44,651 nucleotides of DNA from Chloroflexi bacterium HGW-Chloroflexi-10 (GTDB lineage Bacteria > Chloroflexota > Anaerolineae > Anaerolineales > Anaerolineaceae): the NCBI GenBank assembly GCA_002840755.1, contig PHBZ01000015.1:64001-108651 (forward strand), read 5' to 3'. Below the pieces are notes generated by a model, which was not told the origin of the DNA, searched no databases, and saw nothing but the letters and a program-made list of their open reading frames with translations. Of this stretch, positions 14,870 to 22,272 are shown piece after piece. Each line of letters begins with the position of its first letter. Within the stretch, counting starts at the first letter, position 1. The position numbers and the translations under genes were made by a program.

Positions 14870-14905
14870 AAAGCGCTCTCCATCTCTGAAGGGCGCTTCA
14901 TTTTT
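14870..14905. terminator. bidirectional terminator between cassette array and DUF35 operon
   Basis: AGCGCTCT (14871-14878) and AGGGCGCT (14890-14897) pair with one G-U. T-runs follow on the + strand (ATTTTTT) and on the minus strand (TTTTTGTTT). It would end the leftward mevalonate operon just past DUF35. Confidence 0.7.
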
Positions 14906-14917
14906 TCTAAAATTGCT

Positions 14918-15316
14918 TTATCCCATTGCCGGGCGGAATTTATAACCGTAGACGATGATGCCGCGTTCATCCATATCGCTGCGCAGCTTGCGGGTGACCA
15001 TTTCCACTGGCATGCCGATTTCGACTTCCTGGTCGCCCAGGTCGGTGAGTTGGGCAGTTACCACGGGGCCTTCGTCCAGTTGGATAAGCGCCATGGTGTA
15101 GGGTACGGTCTGTTCAAAGCCGGTGGGGGCGGCCGTCATCTGGGTGAAGCTGTAGACCTGACCGCGCCCGCTGAAGGAAAACTGGGTTTTGGCTTCGCCG
15201 CCGCAGTAGGGGCAGACATCTCGCGGGGGGAATATTTTTGCATCGCAATGCGGGCAAACTTCACCGATCAGTGCGTATCGTTGTTTTTTTAATCTCCAAT
15301 GACGAGGTACTTCCAT
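14918..15316 (-). CDS. DUF35 OB-fold / zinc-ribbon protein of the thiolase-HMG-CoA synthase complex
   Basis: The 132-residue protein has an N-terminal helix, a rubredoxin-like zinc ribbon (CPHCDAKIFPPRDVCPYCGG, about residues 21-40) and a C-terminal OB fold ending YKFRPAMG. In methanogens such proteins scaffold the acetoacetyl-CoA thiolase / HMG-CoA synthase complex that hands over acetoacetyl-CoA without release (family knowledge). Here it is the last gene of the operon, 107 bases after the thiolase-like gene, with AAAGGAG before the ATG. Its last ten codons are duplicated at 12390-12423. Confidence 0.9.
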   Translation of the reverse strand: MEVPRHWRLKKQRYALIGEVCPHCDAKIFPPRDVCPYCGGEAKTQFSFSGRGQVYSFTQMTAAPTGFEQTVPYTMALIQLDEGPVVTAQLTDLGDQEVEIGMPVEMVTRKLRSDMDERGIIVYGYKFRPAMG

Positions 15317-15423
15317 TTTTTGTCATCTCCTTTGATTTTCTTTCAATTTACTGTGGTCAGTTTATCGTTAACTTTCTATCAGAAGCTATCAAAAGACTGT
15401 CAAAAGCTGTTTCTTAGTTTGTT

Positions 15424-16593
15424 TTAAGCTGTTTGGGGCATTTTTTTCAGTATATGAGTTACGGCTGTGGTGGCTGGGCCACCCAAACTCTGCACCAAGG
15501 CCAATCTGGCATTGGGAATCTGATTTACGCCGGCCTGCCCGCGCAGCTGCAATACAGCTTCCACCAACTGATAAGCGCCAGTAGCGCCCAGAGGGTAACC
15601 ACGGGCTTTCAGGCCACCCATGGTGGATATGGGCAGGTCGCCGGTGAGGGATAATCTGTCTCCTTGCGCCAGTTTCCAGCCTTCACCCCGTGGGGCAAAT
15701 CCGGCAGCTTCGAGTGTGAGCACGGCGTAGATGGAATAGGCATCGTGCAACTCAAAGAGATCCACATCGCGCGGTAAGATGCCGGCCTGGTGACAGGCCT
15801 GTTCCAGCGAGACGCCAGCGGCGCGAAAAGCCAACGGGTCGGGGCGGTCATGCAGCGCCAGGGTGTCGATGGCCACATCCGATCCGATAATGCGTACCAG
15901 AGGGTGAGCCAGATCTTTGGCAATTTCGGGCGTGGTCAGGATCAATGCGGCAGCGCCATCTCCATATGGGGCAGCATCAAACATATTCAAGGGTGCAGCC
16001 ACGATGGATGCTTTGGCGTAGGCCTCGGCACGGATAGCCTTGCGGAACATGGCATTGGGGTTGTTGACGCCATTGGCATGGGCTATTACAGGAAAACCAC
16101 CAAAGGCAGCTCGTTCTGCTGCCGGGTTTTCGTGCAGATAGCGCCTCATGAGCAATCCGGCCTGAGCTAATGGCGTAAGTCCTTCGGTAGTTTCGTAATC
16201 GTAATCGAGCACCTGGTTGGCCGGTTCATCCATACTGTCACCGGAAAGATCTGTGTACTTTTCAATACCCAGGGCCATGGACACATCCACCCAGCCAGAG
16301 GCGACCGCTATGTAGGCCATGCGGAAAGCAGCTGCGGCTGAGGCTTCGCCGGCTTCGACGGTGCAGGCCTCAATGCCTTCCAGCCCGCTGTTATCGGTGA
16401 CCAACGCACCCAGGTTAGACTGGTGGGAGGCGACCGGACTGATTAGATTGCCTATGTACATGCTTTCCGGACGTAAGCCACCGGCGTCTTTCATGGCAGC
16501 CACAATAGCGCGCGCGGATATGTTTCTTAATGATAATTCCCAATGTTCGCCGACGGGGATTTGACCCACACCGGCAATGACGACATCACGCAT
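15424..16593 (-). CDS. thiolase-like protein of the HMG-CoA synthase complex, catalytic residues replaced
   Basis: The 389-residue protein follows archaeal/SCP2-type acetoacetyl-CoA thiolases along its length and is co-operonic with HMG-CoA synthase (gap 10 bases) and DUF35. Where relatives read EAACASG with the nucleophilic Cys, this one reads EAGEASA, so Glu83 replaces Cys. Where relatives read RGHPxGATG, it reads RGYPLGATG, so Tyr333 replaces the catalytic His. The third His, in ELHDAYS (His283), is kept. Classical Claisen condensation therefore seems unlikely; a structural, decarboxylating or acyl-binding role is possible. GGGGAGG precedes the ATG. The fold and position are certain; the activity is not. 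Confidence 0.85.
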   Translation of the reverse strand: MRDVVIAGVGQIPVGEHWELSLRNISARAIVAAMKDAGGLRPESMYIGNLISPVASHQSNLGALVTDNSGLEGIEACTVEAGEASAAAAFRMAYIAVASGWVDVSMALGIEKYTDLSGDSMDEPANQVLDYDYETTEGLTPLAQAGLLMRRYLHENPAAERAAFGGFPVIAHANGVNNPNAMFRKAIRAEAYAKASIVAAPLNMFDAAPYGDGAAALILTTPEIAKDLAHPLVRIIGSDVAIDTLALHDRPDPLAFRAAGVSLEQACHQAGILPRDVDLFELHDAYSIYAVLTLEAAGFAPRGEGWKLAQGDRLSLTGDLPISTMGGLKARGYPLGATGAYQLVEAVLQLRGQAGVNQIPNARLALVQSLGGPATTAVTHILKKMPQTA

Positions 16594-16603
16594 TTTTCCT
16601 CCC

Positions 16604-17680
16604 CTACCGCATGGTCAATTTACCGCGAAGGCGGGTATAGGTGGCATAATCGACTTCGGTACGGCGAGCGATATAGTCCTGAGTTTTGAGGGCCTTGTCA
16701 CACCGTTCGAGGATTTTGTCGGTTATGGTGATGTCGAAGGCATCCGAACCAGCGCCGGAACCAAATGAAACCATCAGTACGCGGTCACCGGGTTTGGCTT
16801 CATCCAGAATAGCTGTCAGACCAACAATAGCTGCGCCGGCGTAGGTGTTGCCGATCACCGGTGAGAGCAGCCCGGTCTTGATTTGTTCTTTAGAAAAACC
16901 CAGCATAGCGGCTACCCGCTGCGGAAATTTGGTGTTAGGTTGGTGGAAGACAGCGTACTGGTAATCGGCCGGGGTGGTTCCGGCAGCCTGCATCATGTGT
17001 TTGCCGGCTTCGCTGATGTGCTTAAAATAAGCTGGATCTCCTGTAAAACGCTGCCCATGTTCCGGATAGCTTTGCTTGGGGCGCCGCCAGAAATCCGGTG
17101 TATCCGAGACGTAGGAGAAGGTGGCGTTGATGATGGCGAGCGATTCTTCGGCTGGCCCAAGAATGTAGGCTGCACCGCCGGCAGCGGCGGTGTACTCCAA
17201 CGCATCGCCTGGTCTGCCCTGGGCTGTATCGGCGCCGATGGCCAATGCATAATGAGCCATACCGGAACCAACCAACCCTATAGCGGCCACCATGGCTTCG
17301 GTACCGGCTTTACAGGCAAATTCCCAGTCACCCGCCTGAATGTGCGGTGAACAGCCAATTGCTTCGGCTACGATGGTTGAAGAGGGTTTGACGGCATAGG
17401 GATGTGATTCGGAGCCTACCCATACAGCGCGGATACCCGCCGGATCGATCCCGGCGCGTTTCAACGCGTTGCGGCTGGCTTCGATCGAGATGGAGATGGT
17501 ATCTTCATCCATGCCAGGCACGGCCTTTTCTTTAATCGGCAGGCCCTCATCATCGCCGGCTTTCCAAATGCGGGCAACTTCGGCTGCCGGCAGGCGATAG
17601 CGCGGGATGTAGACACCGTATCCGATTATCCCTACCGGGATGCGTGGTTTTAACAAAATTGAGTCAGTTGGTTCGGTCAT
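16604..17680 (-). CDS. hydroxymethylglutaryl-CoA synthase, archaeal type
   Basis: The 358-residue enzyme condenses acetyl-CoA with acetoacetyl-CoA to HMG-CoA in the mevalonate route to isoprenoids. It has the general acid/base Glu92 in [11 protein letters not shown], the nucleophile Cys123 in FACKAGTEA, and His246 in [10 protein letters not shown]. Length and motifs match the archaeal rather than the Gram-positive MvaS form. All catalytic residues are present, unlike in the thiolase-like partner. It lies six bases after the HMG-CoA reductase gene and ten before the thiolase-like gene. Confidence 0.93.
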   Translation of the reverse strand: MTEPTDSILLKPRIPVGIIGYGVYIPRYRLPAAEVARIWKAGDDEGLPIKEKAVPGMDEDTISISIEASRNALKRAGIDPAGIRAVWVGSESHPYAVKPSSTIVAEAIGCSPHIQAGDWEFACKAGTEAMVAAIGLVGSGMAHYALAIGADTAQGRPGDALEYTAAAGGAAYILGPAEESLAIINATFSYVSDTPDFWRRPKQSYPEHGQRFTGDPAYFKHISEAGKHMMQAAGTTPADYQYAVFHQPNTKFPQRVAAMLGFSKEQIKTGLLSPVIGNTYAGAAIVGLTAILDEAKPGDRVLMVSFGSGAGSDAFDITITDKILERCDKALKTQDYIARRTEVDYATYTRLRGKLTMR

Positions 17681-17686
17681 ACCTGT

Positions 17687-18979
17687 TTATTTTCTCCATT
17701 CTGTGAGAATTTCTTGAGCGCGGTCGATGCGCACCTGTTTTTCCTGGACCAGTTGAGCAGCCAGACGACTGATTTCTTCTTCTACTGCGCCGGCAGCGAT
17801 AGCCACCTGGCGCGCGTGCAGTGTCATGTGCCCGCGCTGGATGCCTTCGGTAGCCAGGGCACGTAATGCGGCCAGGTTCTGAGCCAGCCCGGCAGAGACG
17901 ATAATCTCCGCCAGTTGGGCGGCGTTTTCCACTTTCATCAGTTCTAAAACAGCTTTGGCCTGCGGATGAACCCTTGTAGCGCCACCTACAATACCAACTG
18001 CCATCGGCATTTCAATTGTGCCCACCAGGTTACCAGCAGCATCTTTGCCCCAGGTGGTCAGACTGGTATATTTTCCATTGCGGGCGGCGTATGCATGGAC
18101 ACCAGCTTCCACGGCGCGCCAGTCGTTACCAGTAGCGATGACGATTGGGTCAATCGCGTTCATGATGCCTTTATTGTGCGTGGCAGCCCGGTATGGGTCG
18201 GAAACGGCAAAAGCCCAGGCATTAATAATTCCGTCGCGTACTTCTTCAGTGGAAAAATTGCCAAAAGCCAGTTGATCCAGCTGGATAGTGACCCGGGAAC
18301 GCGCCAGACGCCGGTCTGCCAGGTTGGAAAGGATACGTAAGTGGACTTTGCCGCCGCTGATGGATTCGATTTGCGGCGCCAGGCGTTCAACAGCGGTATT
18401 AACTGCGTTAGCGCCCATTGCGTCGCGCACATCGAAAATCAGATGCACTACCAGAAAAGCACCGATAGGTGAGTCTTCAATCAGACGCACCTGAAGATCA
18501 CGCGGTCCACCGCCCAGTTTTTGCAGCATTGGGTCCACCTCTGCGGCGATATCCAGTAACTGCTGGCGGGCTTCGAGGATGCGAAGACGCGCACTATGAA
18601 TTTCCGGCAGGTTAATCACCTGGATTTGGCCGATCATCTCGGGGGCTGTGGTGTGCGCCGTAAAGCCACCGGCAGGACGTGCCAGTTTGGCCATAAAAGA
18701 GGCACTCGCCACCACAGAGGGTTCTTCCAGGACCATCGGCACCAGCACTTCACGGCCGTTTACCAGAAAATTTTTAGCGATACCCAGCGGCAGGGCAAAA
18801 GTACCAATGACGTTTTCGATCATATGATTGGCTTGTTCGGTTTTTAGCCCGTTTTCACCGCTCAGAATTGAAAGAGTCTCAGCGGACATCCCTGTATTTT
18901 GTTCTAACCAGGCAAGCCTTTCAGCCTGGCTCAGATTATAAAATTTGGTGCTCTTCTCACTCCCTGGTGAGTCAGTCAT
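17687..18979 (-). CDS. mvaA: hydroxymethylglutaryl-CoA reductase, class II
   Basis: The 430-residue soluble enzyme matches class II HMG-CoA reductases such as that of Pseudomonas mevalonii (428 residues). It has ENVIGTFALP, catalytic Glu85 or Glu86 in LEEPSVVASA, DAMGANAVN, Lys270 in THNKGIMN, Asp286 in TGNDWRA and His384 in QRGHMTLHAR. In the mevalonate pathway it reduces HMG-CoA to mevalonate. Some class II enzymes prefer NADH, but cofactor choice cannot be read here. GGAGG stands just before the ATG. It is the first gene of the operon, so the promoter should lie in 18980-19300. Confidence 0.94.
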   Translation of the reverse strand: MTDSPGSEKSTKFYNLSQAERLAWLEQNTGMSAETLSILSGENGLKTEQANHMIENVIGTFALPLGIAKNFLVNGREVLVPMVLEEPSVVASASFMAKLARPAGGFTAHTTAPEMIGQIQVINLPEIHSARLRILEARQQLLDIAAEVDPMLQKLGGGPRDLQVRLIEDSPIGAFLVVHLIFDVRDAMGANAVNTAVERLAPQIESISGGKVHLRILSNLADRRLARSRVTIQLDQLAFGNFSTEEVRDGIINAWAFAVSDPYRAATHNKGIMNAIDPIVIATGNDWRAVEAGVHAYAARNGKYTSLTTWGKDAAGNLVGTIEMPMAVGIVGGATRVHPQAKAVLELMKVENAAQLAEIIVSAGLAQNLAALRALATEGIQRGHMTLHARQVAIAAGAVEEEISRLAAQLVQEKQVRIDRAQEILTEWRK

Positions 18980-19450
18980 GCTTCCTCCAGTAGAAATGGC
19001 GGTTGATTAAGCTTACGCGAAGGATTTTAACGGTGTAAGGCTGGCAAAAGCTATCAACTTTATTATTTTCTTGATTCTAAAGGATTGCATCGGTATTATG
19101 GATATATTGTACAAACTTTGTATAATATAAAATTCTATTAATTGTGGAATTTTTTCGGTTCCTGGTGAACCGATTGAGAACAATTGCAGATGGTTTTTAA
19201 GTGCACAGGTTTTTCTTCCCATTTACTTTAACATAGATTTCGCCCTGTATGAGTAAACACAAAAAGTATACAGGGGATAAAAAAGGTTGACGGTGGCTTC
19301 AGCTGCCGGTAAACTGTATGAAAATAAAATATGAAATAAAGAGAATCGTTTCGAAAGCGATTAAAGTAAAGTTGAGATAATATTTTTGAAAAATGGTAGA
19401 TGGGTAGATTGTTCTTCTACTTCACCCATATTGAAAAGGAGACATTCAAA
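18980..19450. other. 471-bp divergent intergenic region
   Basis: An AT-rich region between the leftward mevalonate operon and the rightward lipoprotein gene, so it should hold promoters for both. TATAAT occurs at 19121-19126 on the + strand but without a good -35 box. No RNA gene or riboswitch-like fold is evident to me. Confidence 0.4.
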
Positions 19451-20230
19451 ATGAAAAAAACATTGAAATTTACAGCTTTTGTAACGCTGATGGTTACTCT
19501 GACTGCTTGCAGCAGCACGCTCCCAAATTTCGTCCCAGTCGTAAGCAGTAATGCTGCCACCAGCATACCCGTTGAATCAACAACACCAGAATCTACTGCT
19601 GAAGTTGAGCCGACTATGGAAGCTGAAACTGTTTCCGAGTCTGCCCCTACGCTAACGCTGATCGGTCATGCTTCGCTTAAGATCAAAACCATGGATGGTG
19701 TAGTGGTCTACATTGATCCATATTATGAGGGAGATTATAGCGAAAAGGCCGATATTATTCTTATCAGTCATGAGCATCGCGATCACAATGGTATCAATCT
19801 TGTCACACAAAACGAAGAGTGTGTCGTGCTACGAGTAACGGAAACAATTAATCAAGCGGATAACAGCTATAATACTTTTGAGTATTTCGGCGTAAAGATT
19901 GAACCAGTACCTGCGTTCAATAATAACCACCCGCTGAACAACAGCACTGGATTTGTCCTGACCTTTGACGGCATCCGTGTGTATCATGCGGGTGATACCT
20001 CCAAACTCGACCAAATGGCTGATTTGAAAGCAAAAAATATTGATTACGCCTTTTTCCCAATCGATGGCCAATATAATATGGGGCCTGCCGAGGCAACAGA
20101 GTCGGCTGAACTGGTTGGCGCAAAACATAACATACCCTTCCATGTCAATTCTGCGGATGTGACGGCCTTCACGCCGGAAAATTTGTTTTCCGTGGCGTAT
20201 GGCGAAACGATTGTACTGAACACTCCATAA
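19451..20230 (+). CDS. metallo-beta-lactamase-fold lipoprotein
   Basis: The 259-residue protein has a lipoprotein signal (MKKTLKFTAFVTLMVTLTAC, lipobox LTAC), a Thr/Pro/Glu-rich linker to about residue 65, and a UPF0173-like metallo-hydrolase domain. That domain has GHASLKI, the metal-binding SHEHRDHNG, a YHAGDTSKL strand and a NMGPAEA element. It should face outward, anchored by lipid. The substrate is unknown. The in-frame ATG at 19400 is rejected because AAGGAG precedes 19451 and the signal peptide begins there. A cytoplasmic relative is encoded at 21567-22253. Confidence 0.85.
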   Translation: MKKTLKFTAFVTLMVTLTACSSTLPNFVPVVSSNAATSIPVESTTPESTAEVEPTMEAETVSESAPTLTLIGHASLKIKTMDGVVVYIDPYYEGDYSEKADIILISHEHRDHNGINLVTQNEECVVLRVTETINQADNSYNTFEYFGVKIEPVPAFNNNHPLNNSTGFVLTFDGIRVYHAGDTSKLDQMADLKAKNIDYAFFPIDGQYNMGPAEATESAELVGAKHNIPFHVNSADVTAFTPENLFSVAYGETIVLNTP

Positions 20231-20243
20231 TATTAACTGTGAT

Positions 20244-20287
20244 CCAAAATCAAAATGGTCAGGTTGGCCTGACCATTTTGATTTTGG
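20244..20287. terminator. perfect 20-bp inverted repeat, bidirectional terminator
   Basis: CCAAAATCAAAATGGTCAGG (20244-20263) and its exact complement (20268-20287) flank a TTGG loop between two convergent genes. The hairpin can end transcription from both sides, although the T-runs are inside the stem rather than after it. Confidence 0.7.
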
Positions 20288-20295
20288 AAAGATCA

Positions 20296-21441
20296 CTATG
20301 ATCTATGAATCAATCGACCAAGCAGCGGGATGCGCACACTGATCGCCTCATGCGGGCAGAGTTCCTGGCAGCAGTAACAACGGATGCAATCCGCATAATG
20401 GTAAATGGGTGGCTGCTTTTTGCCGTTTTTCCAGATGAGAGCCTTGGGTTCTGCCGGACAAACCATGACACACTGCCCACACTGGGTGCATTTTTCTTCC
20501 ATAATCATCGGGCGGGGGGTAATATAATTGCGCATGAAGCGGTTGGTTAGCAGACCAATCCGGGTAGATGTGCTACCTTTTACCCGGTTGACTATAAAAT
20601 CCGGTGTGTCAAAGCGTTCTACTGGTTCACCCAGGTAGATAGTCTTCTCACTGCTTCCCAAACCGAAAACATTCCCATGAACAATTGGCTCAACCAGATT
20701 TTCATCCAAGTGGATCATACGGCAGACGGTGGCATCCAGCGCCACCGGATCGGTGGAGAAGAGCAATACATTCATTTTGCGTGGTGTGCCATTGCGTGGA
20801 CCGTTGCCTTCCATTGCAATAACGCCATCCATAATGTACAGGCGTGGTTTGAGGAAAAGATTCAGGTCTACCAGCATTTTTGAAAATTGATTTGCATCCG
20901 GTAGGCGCGAGTGAAATTCCGCTTTGAGTACCCCTGGAATACAGCCGAACTGGTTTTTGATCGCGCCGGTGATGCGCGTGAGAGCGTGACTTTTCATCTT
21001 AGACAGGCTGACCAGCCCATCCGCTTCCATTATGCCACGGGCGATATTAAATTGTTTCATAAACCTTCCAGCCAGGAAGGAAACCGTTTCTCCATTTTGA
21101 AAATCTGCCAGAGGAACACCTAAAGCGTCTGCAACTGCCAACAATCCGGCCTGACGGGCGACCATTCGCGGACTGCCAAAACCGGGTGAGTCGCCAAAGG
21201 AAAGCTGCACGCCGGCTGCCAGAAATTGCTCTAATATTGCCTGAAAGACTATCGGATGGGGCCCGACACAGTGATCCGGTGATGCACCTACCAGCATGTT
21301 GGGTTTGACGAGGATTTTTTCACCTGCTTTCGCAAACATTTCCACGCCACCCAGCAGCGTTAAACCGTGCCGGACTGCCTCTTTTACTGACTTTAATTCA
21401 TAAGAGTTGCAATAGACCAGAGCTACTTTTGATCCAGCCAT
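20296..21441 (-). CDS. DUF362 protein with ferredoxin domain
   Basis: The 381-residue protein has an N-terminal DUF362 domain (VKPNMLVGASPDHCVGPHP, FGDSPGFGSPR, ADGLVSLSKMKSHALTRITG, KNQFGCIPGV) and two C-terminal 4Fe-4S motifs, CTQCGQCVMVCP and CIRCYCCQELCP. DUF362 proteins are found in anaerobes, often as electron-carrier proteins of unknown partner. ATG at 21441 has AAAGGTG nine bases upstream; the in-frame ATG at 21459 has no ribosome site. It converges with the lipoprotein gene on a shared hairpin. Confidence 0.88.
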   Translation of the reverse strand: MAGSKVALVYCNSYELKSVKEAVRHGLTLLGGVEMFAKAGEKILVKPNMLVGASPDHCVGPHPIVFQAILEQFLAAGVQLSFGDSPGFGSPRMVARQAGLLAVADALGVPLADFQNGETVSFLAGRFMKQFNIARGIMEADGLVSLSKMKSHALTRITGAIKNQFGCIPGVLKAEFHSRLPDANQFSKMLVDLNLFLKPRLYIMDGVIAMEGNGPRNGTPRKMNVLLFSTDPVALDATVCRMIHLDENLVEPIVHGNVFGLGSSEKTIYLGEPVERFDTPDFIVNRVKGSTSTRIGLLTNRFMRNYITPRPMIMEEKCTQCGQCVMVCPAEPKALIWKNGKKQPPIYHYADCIRCYCCQELCPHEAISVRIPLLGRLIHRS

Positions 21442-21566
21442 GATGTAAACACCTTTCATGGAAAATAAATGTTTTATCAGAAAGATCTGGTCTGTTCTCT
21501 TAAATCAAACCATCGGCCAGGAAGATCGCGTCATTGATATACCGCCAGGGAAGTGCGATTGCCTGG

Positions 21567-22253
21567 TTAAATCGTCAGATTTTCTCCCGGTTTAATCACT
21601 TTAACTAGGGTGCTTGTTTCCCGTTCCACTCTCTCAGCCCAGGCAGTAACGTCCTGAGCAATCAGATCCCAGGTATTGAAATGGATCGGCACTACCACTT
21701 TGGGTTGGATCATTTTCACAGCACGCAGGGCATCGTCCGGCCCCATGGTGTAATTGTCGCCGATAGGCAGCACTGCCAGATCGATCCCTTCCTCACCAAT
21801 CAGGCGCATATCGCCAAATAAACCGGTATCACCGGCCATATAGATTTTTTTGCCATCCTGTGTGGTCAATAGAAAGCCGGCCGGGTTGCCGCCATTGGAA
21901 CCATCCGGCAGGGCAGAGCCGTGCAGCGCCAGGGTCAGTTTGAGATAACCAAACGGGTGCTTATATCCGCCGCCCAAATGCTGCCCGTGCGTTTTCTTCA
22001 CCCCTTTTGAGGCGATCCATCCTGCGATTTCAGCATTGGAAATGACCATGGCATTGGTTCTTTTGGCAATAGCGACTGAATCACCAACATGATCGCCATG
22101 TCCATGGGTGATGAGGATAAAGTCAGCCTCTACCTTGTCCGCAGAAGCAGAAGCAACCGGGTTACCATTGAAAAAAGGATCAATAAGAATATGGAAACCG
22201 GCAGTTTCCAAACCCAGGGTGGCGTGTCCATACCAGGTTAATTTTGTACTCAT
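21567..22253 (-). CDS. UPF0173 metal-dependent hydrolase
   Basis: The 228-residue cytoplasmic metallo-beta-lactamase-fold protein begins MSTKLTWYGHATLGLETAG. It contains ITHGHGDHVGDS (metal site), HLGGGYKHPFGYLKLTLALHGS, YMAGDTGLFGDM, IGDNYTMGPDDALRA and VPIHFNTW. Length and motifs fit UPF0173. The substrate is unknown. AAAGGAG lies just before 22253, so the longer start at 22289 (inside the PBP gene) is rejected. It lies 19 bases after the PBP-like gene and likely shares its transcript. Confidence 0.9.
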   Translation of the reverse strand: MSTKLTWYGHATLGLETAGFHILIDPFFNGNPVASASADKVEADFILITHGHGDHVGDSVAIAKRTNAMVISNAEIAGWIASKGVKKTHGQHLGGGYKHPFGYLKLTLALHGSALPDGSNGGNPAGFLLTTQDGKKIYMAGDTGLFGDMRLIGEEGIDLAVLPIGDNYTMGPDDALRAVKMIQPKVVVPIHFNTWDLIAQDVTAWAERVERETSTLVKVIKPGENLTI

Positions 22254-22272
22254 AGAATTCTCCTTTTGTAAT

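Noticed and set aside
1..14900. CRISPR array, suggested by repeated GGTTTGCGTTA motifs
   Set aside because: The motifs are spaced by whole genes, vary in length and pair with a distant complementary core, which fits attC sites and not CRISPR repeats; no cas genes are present.
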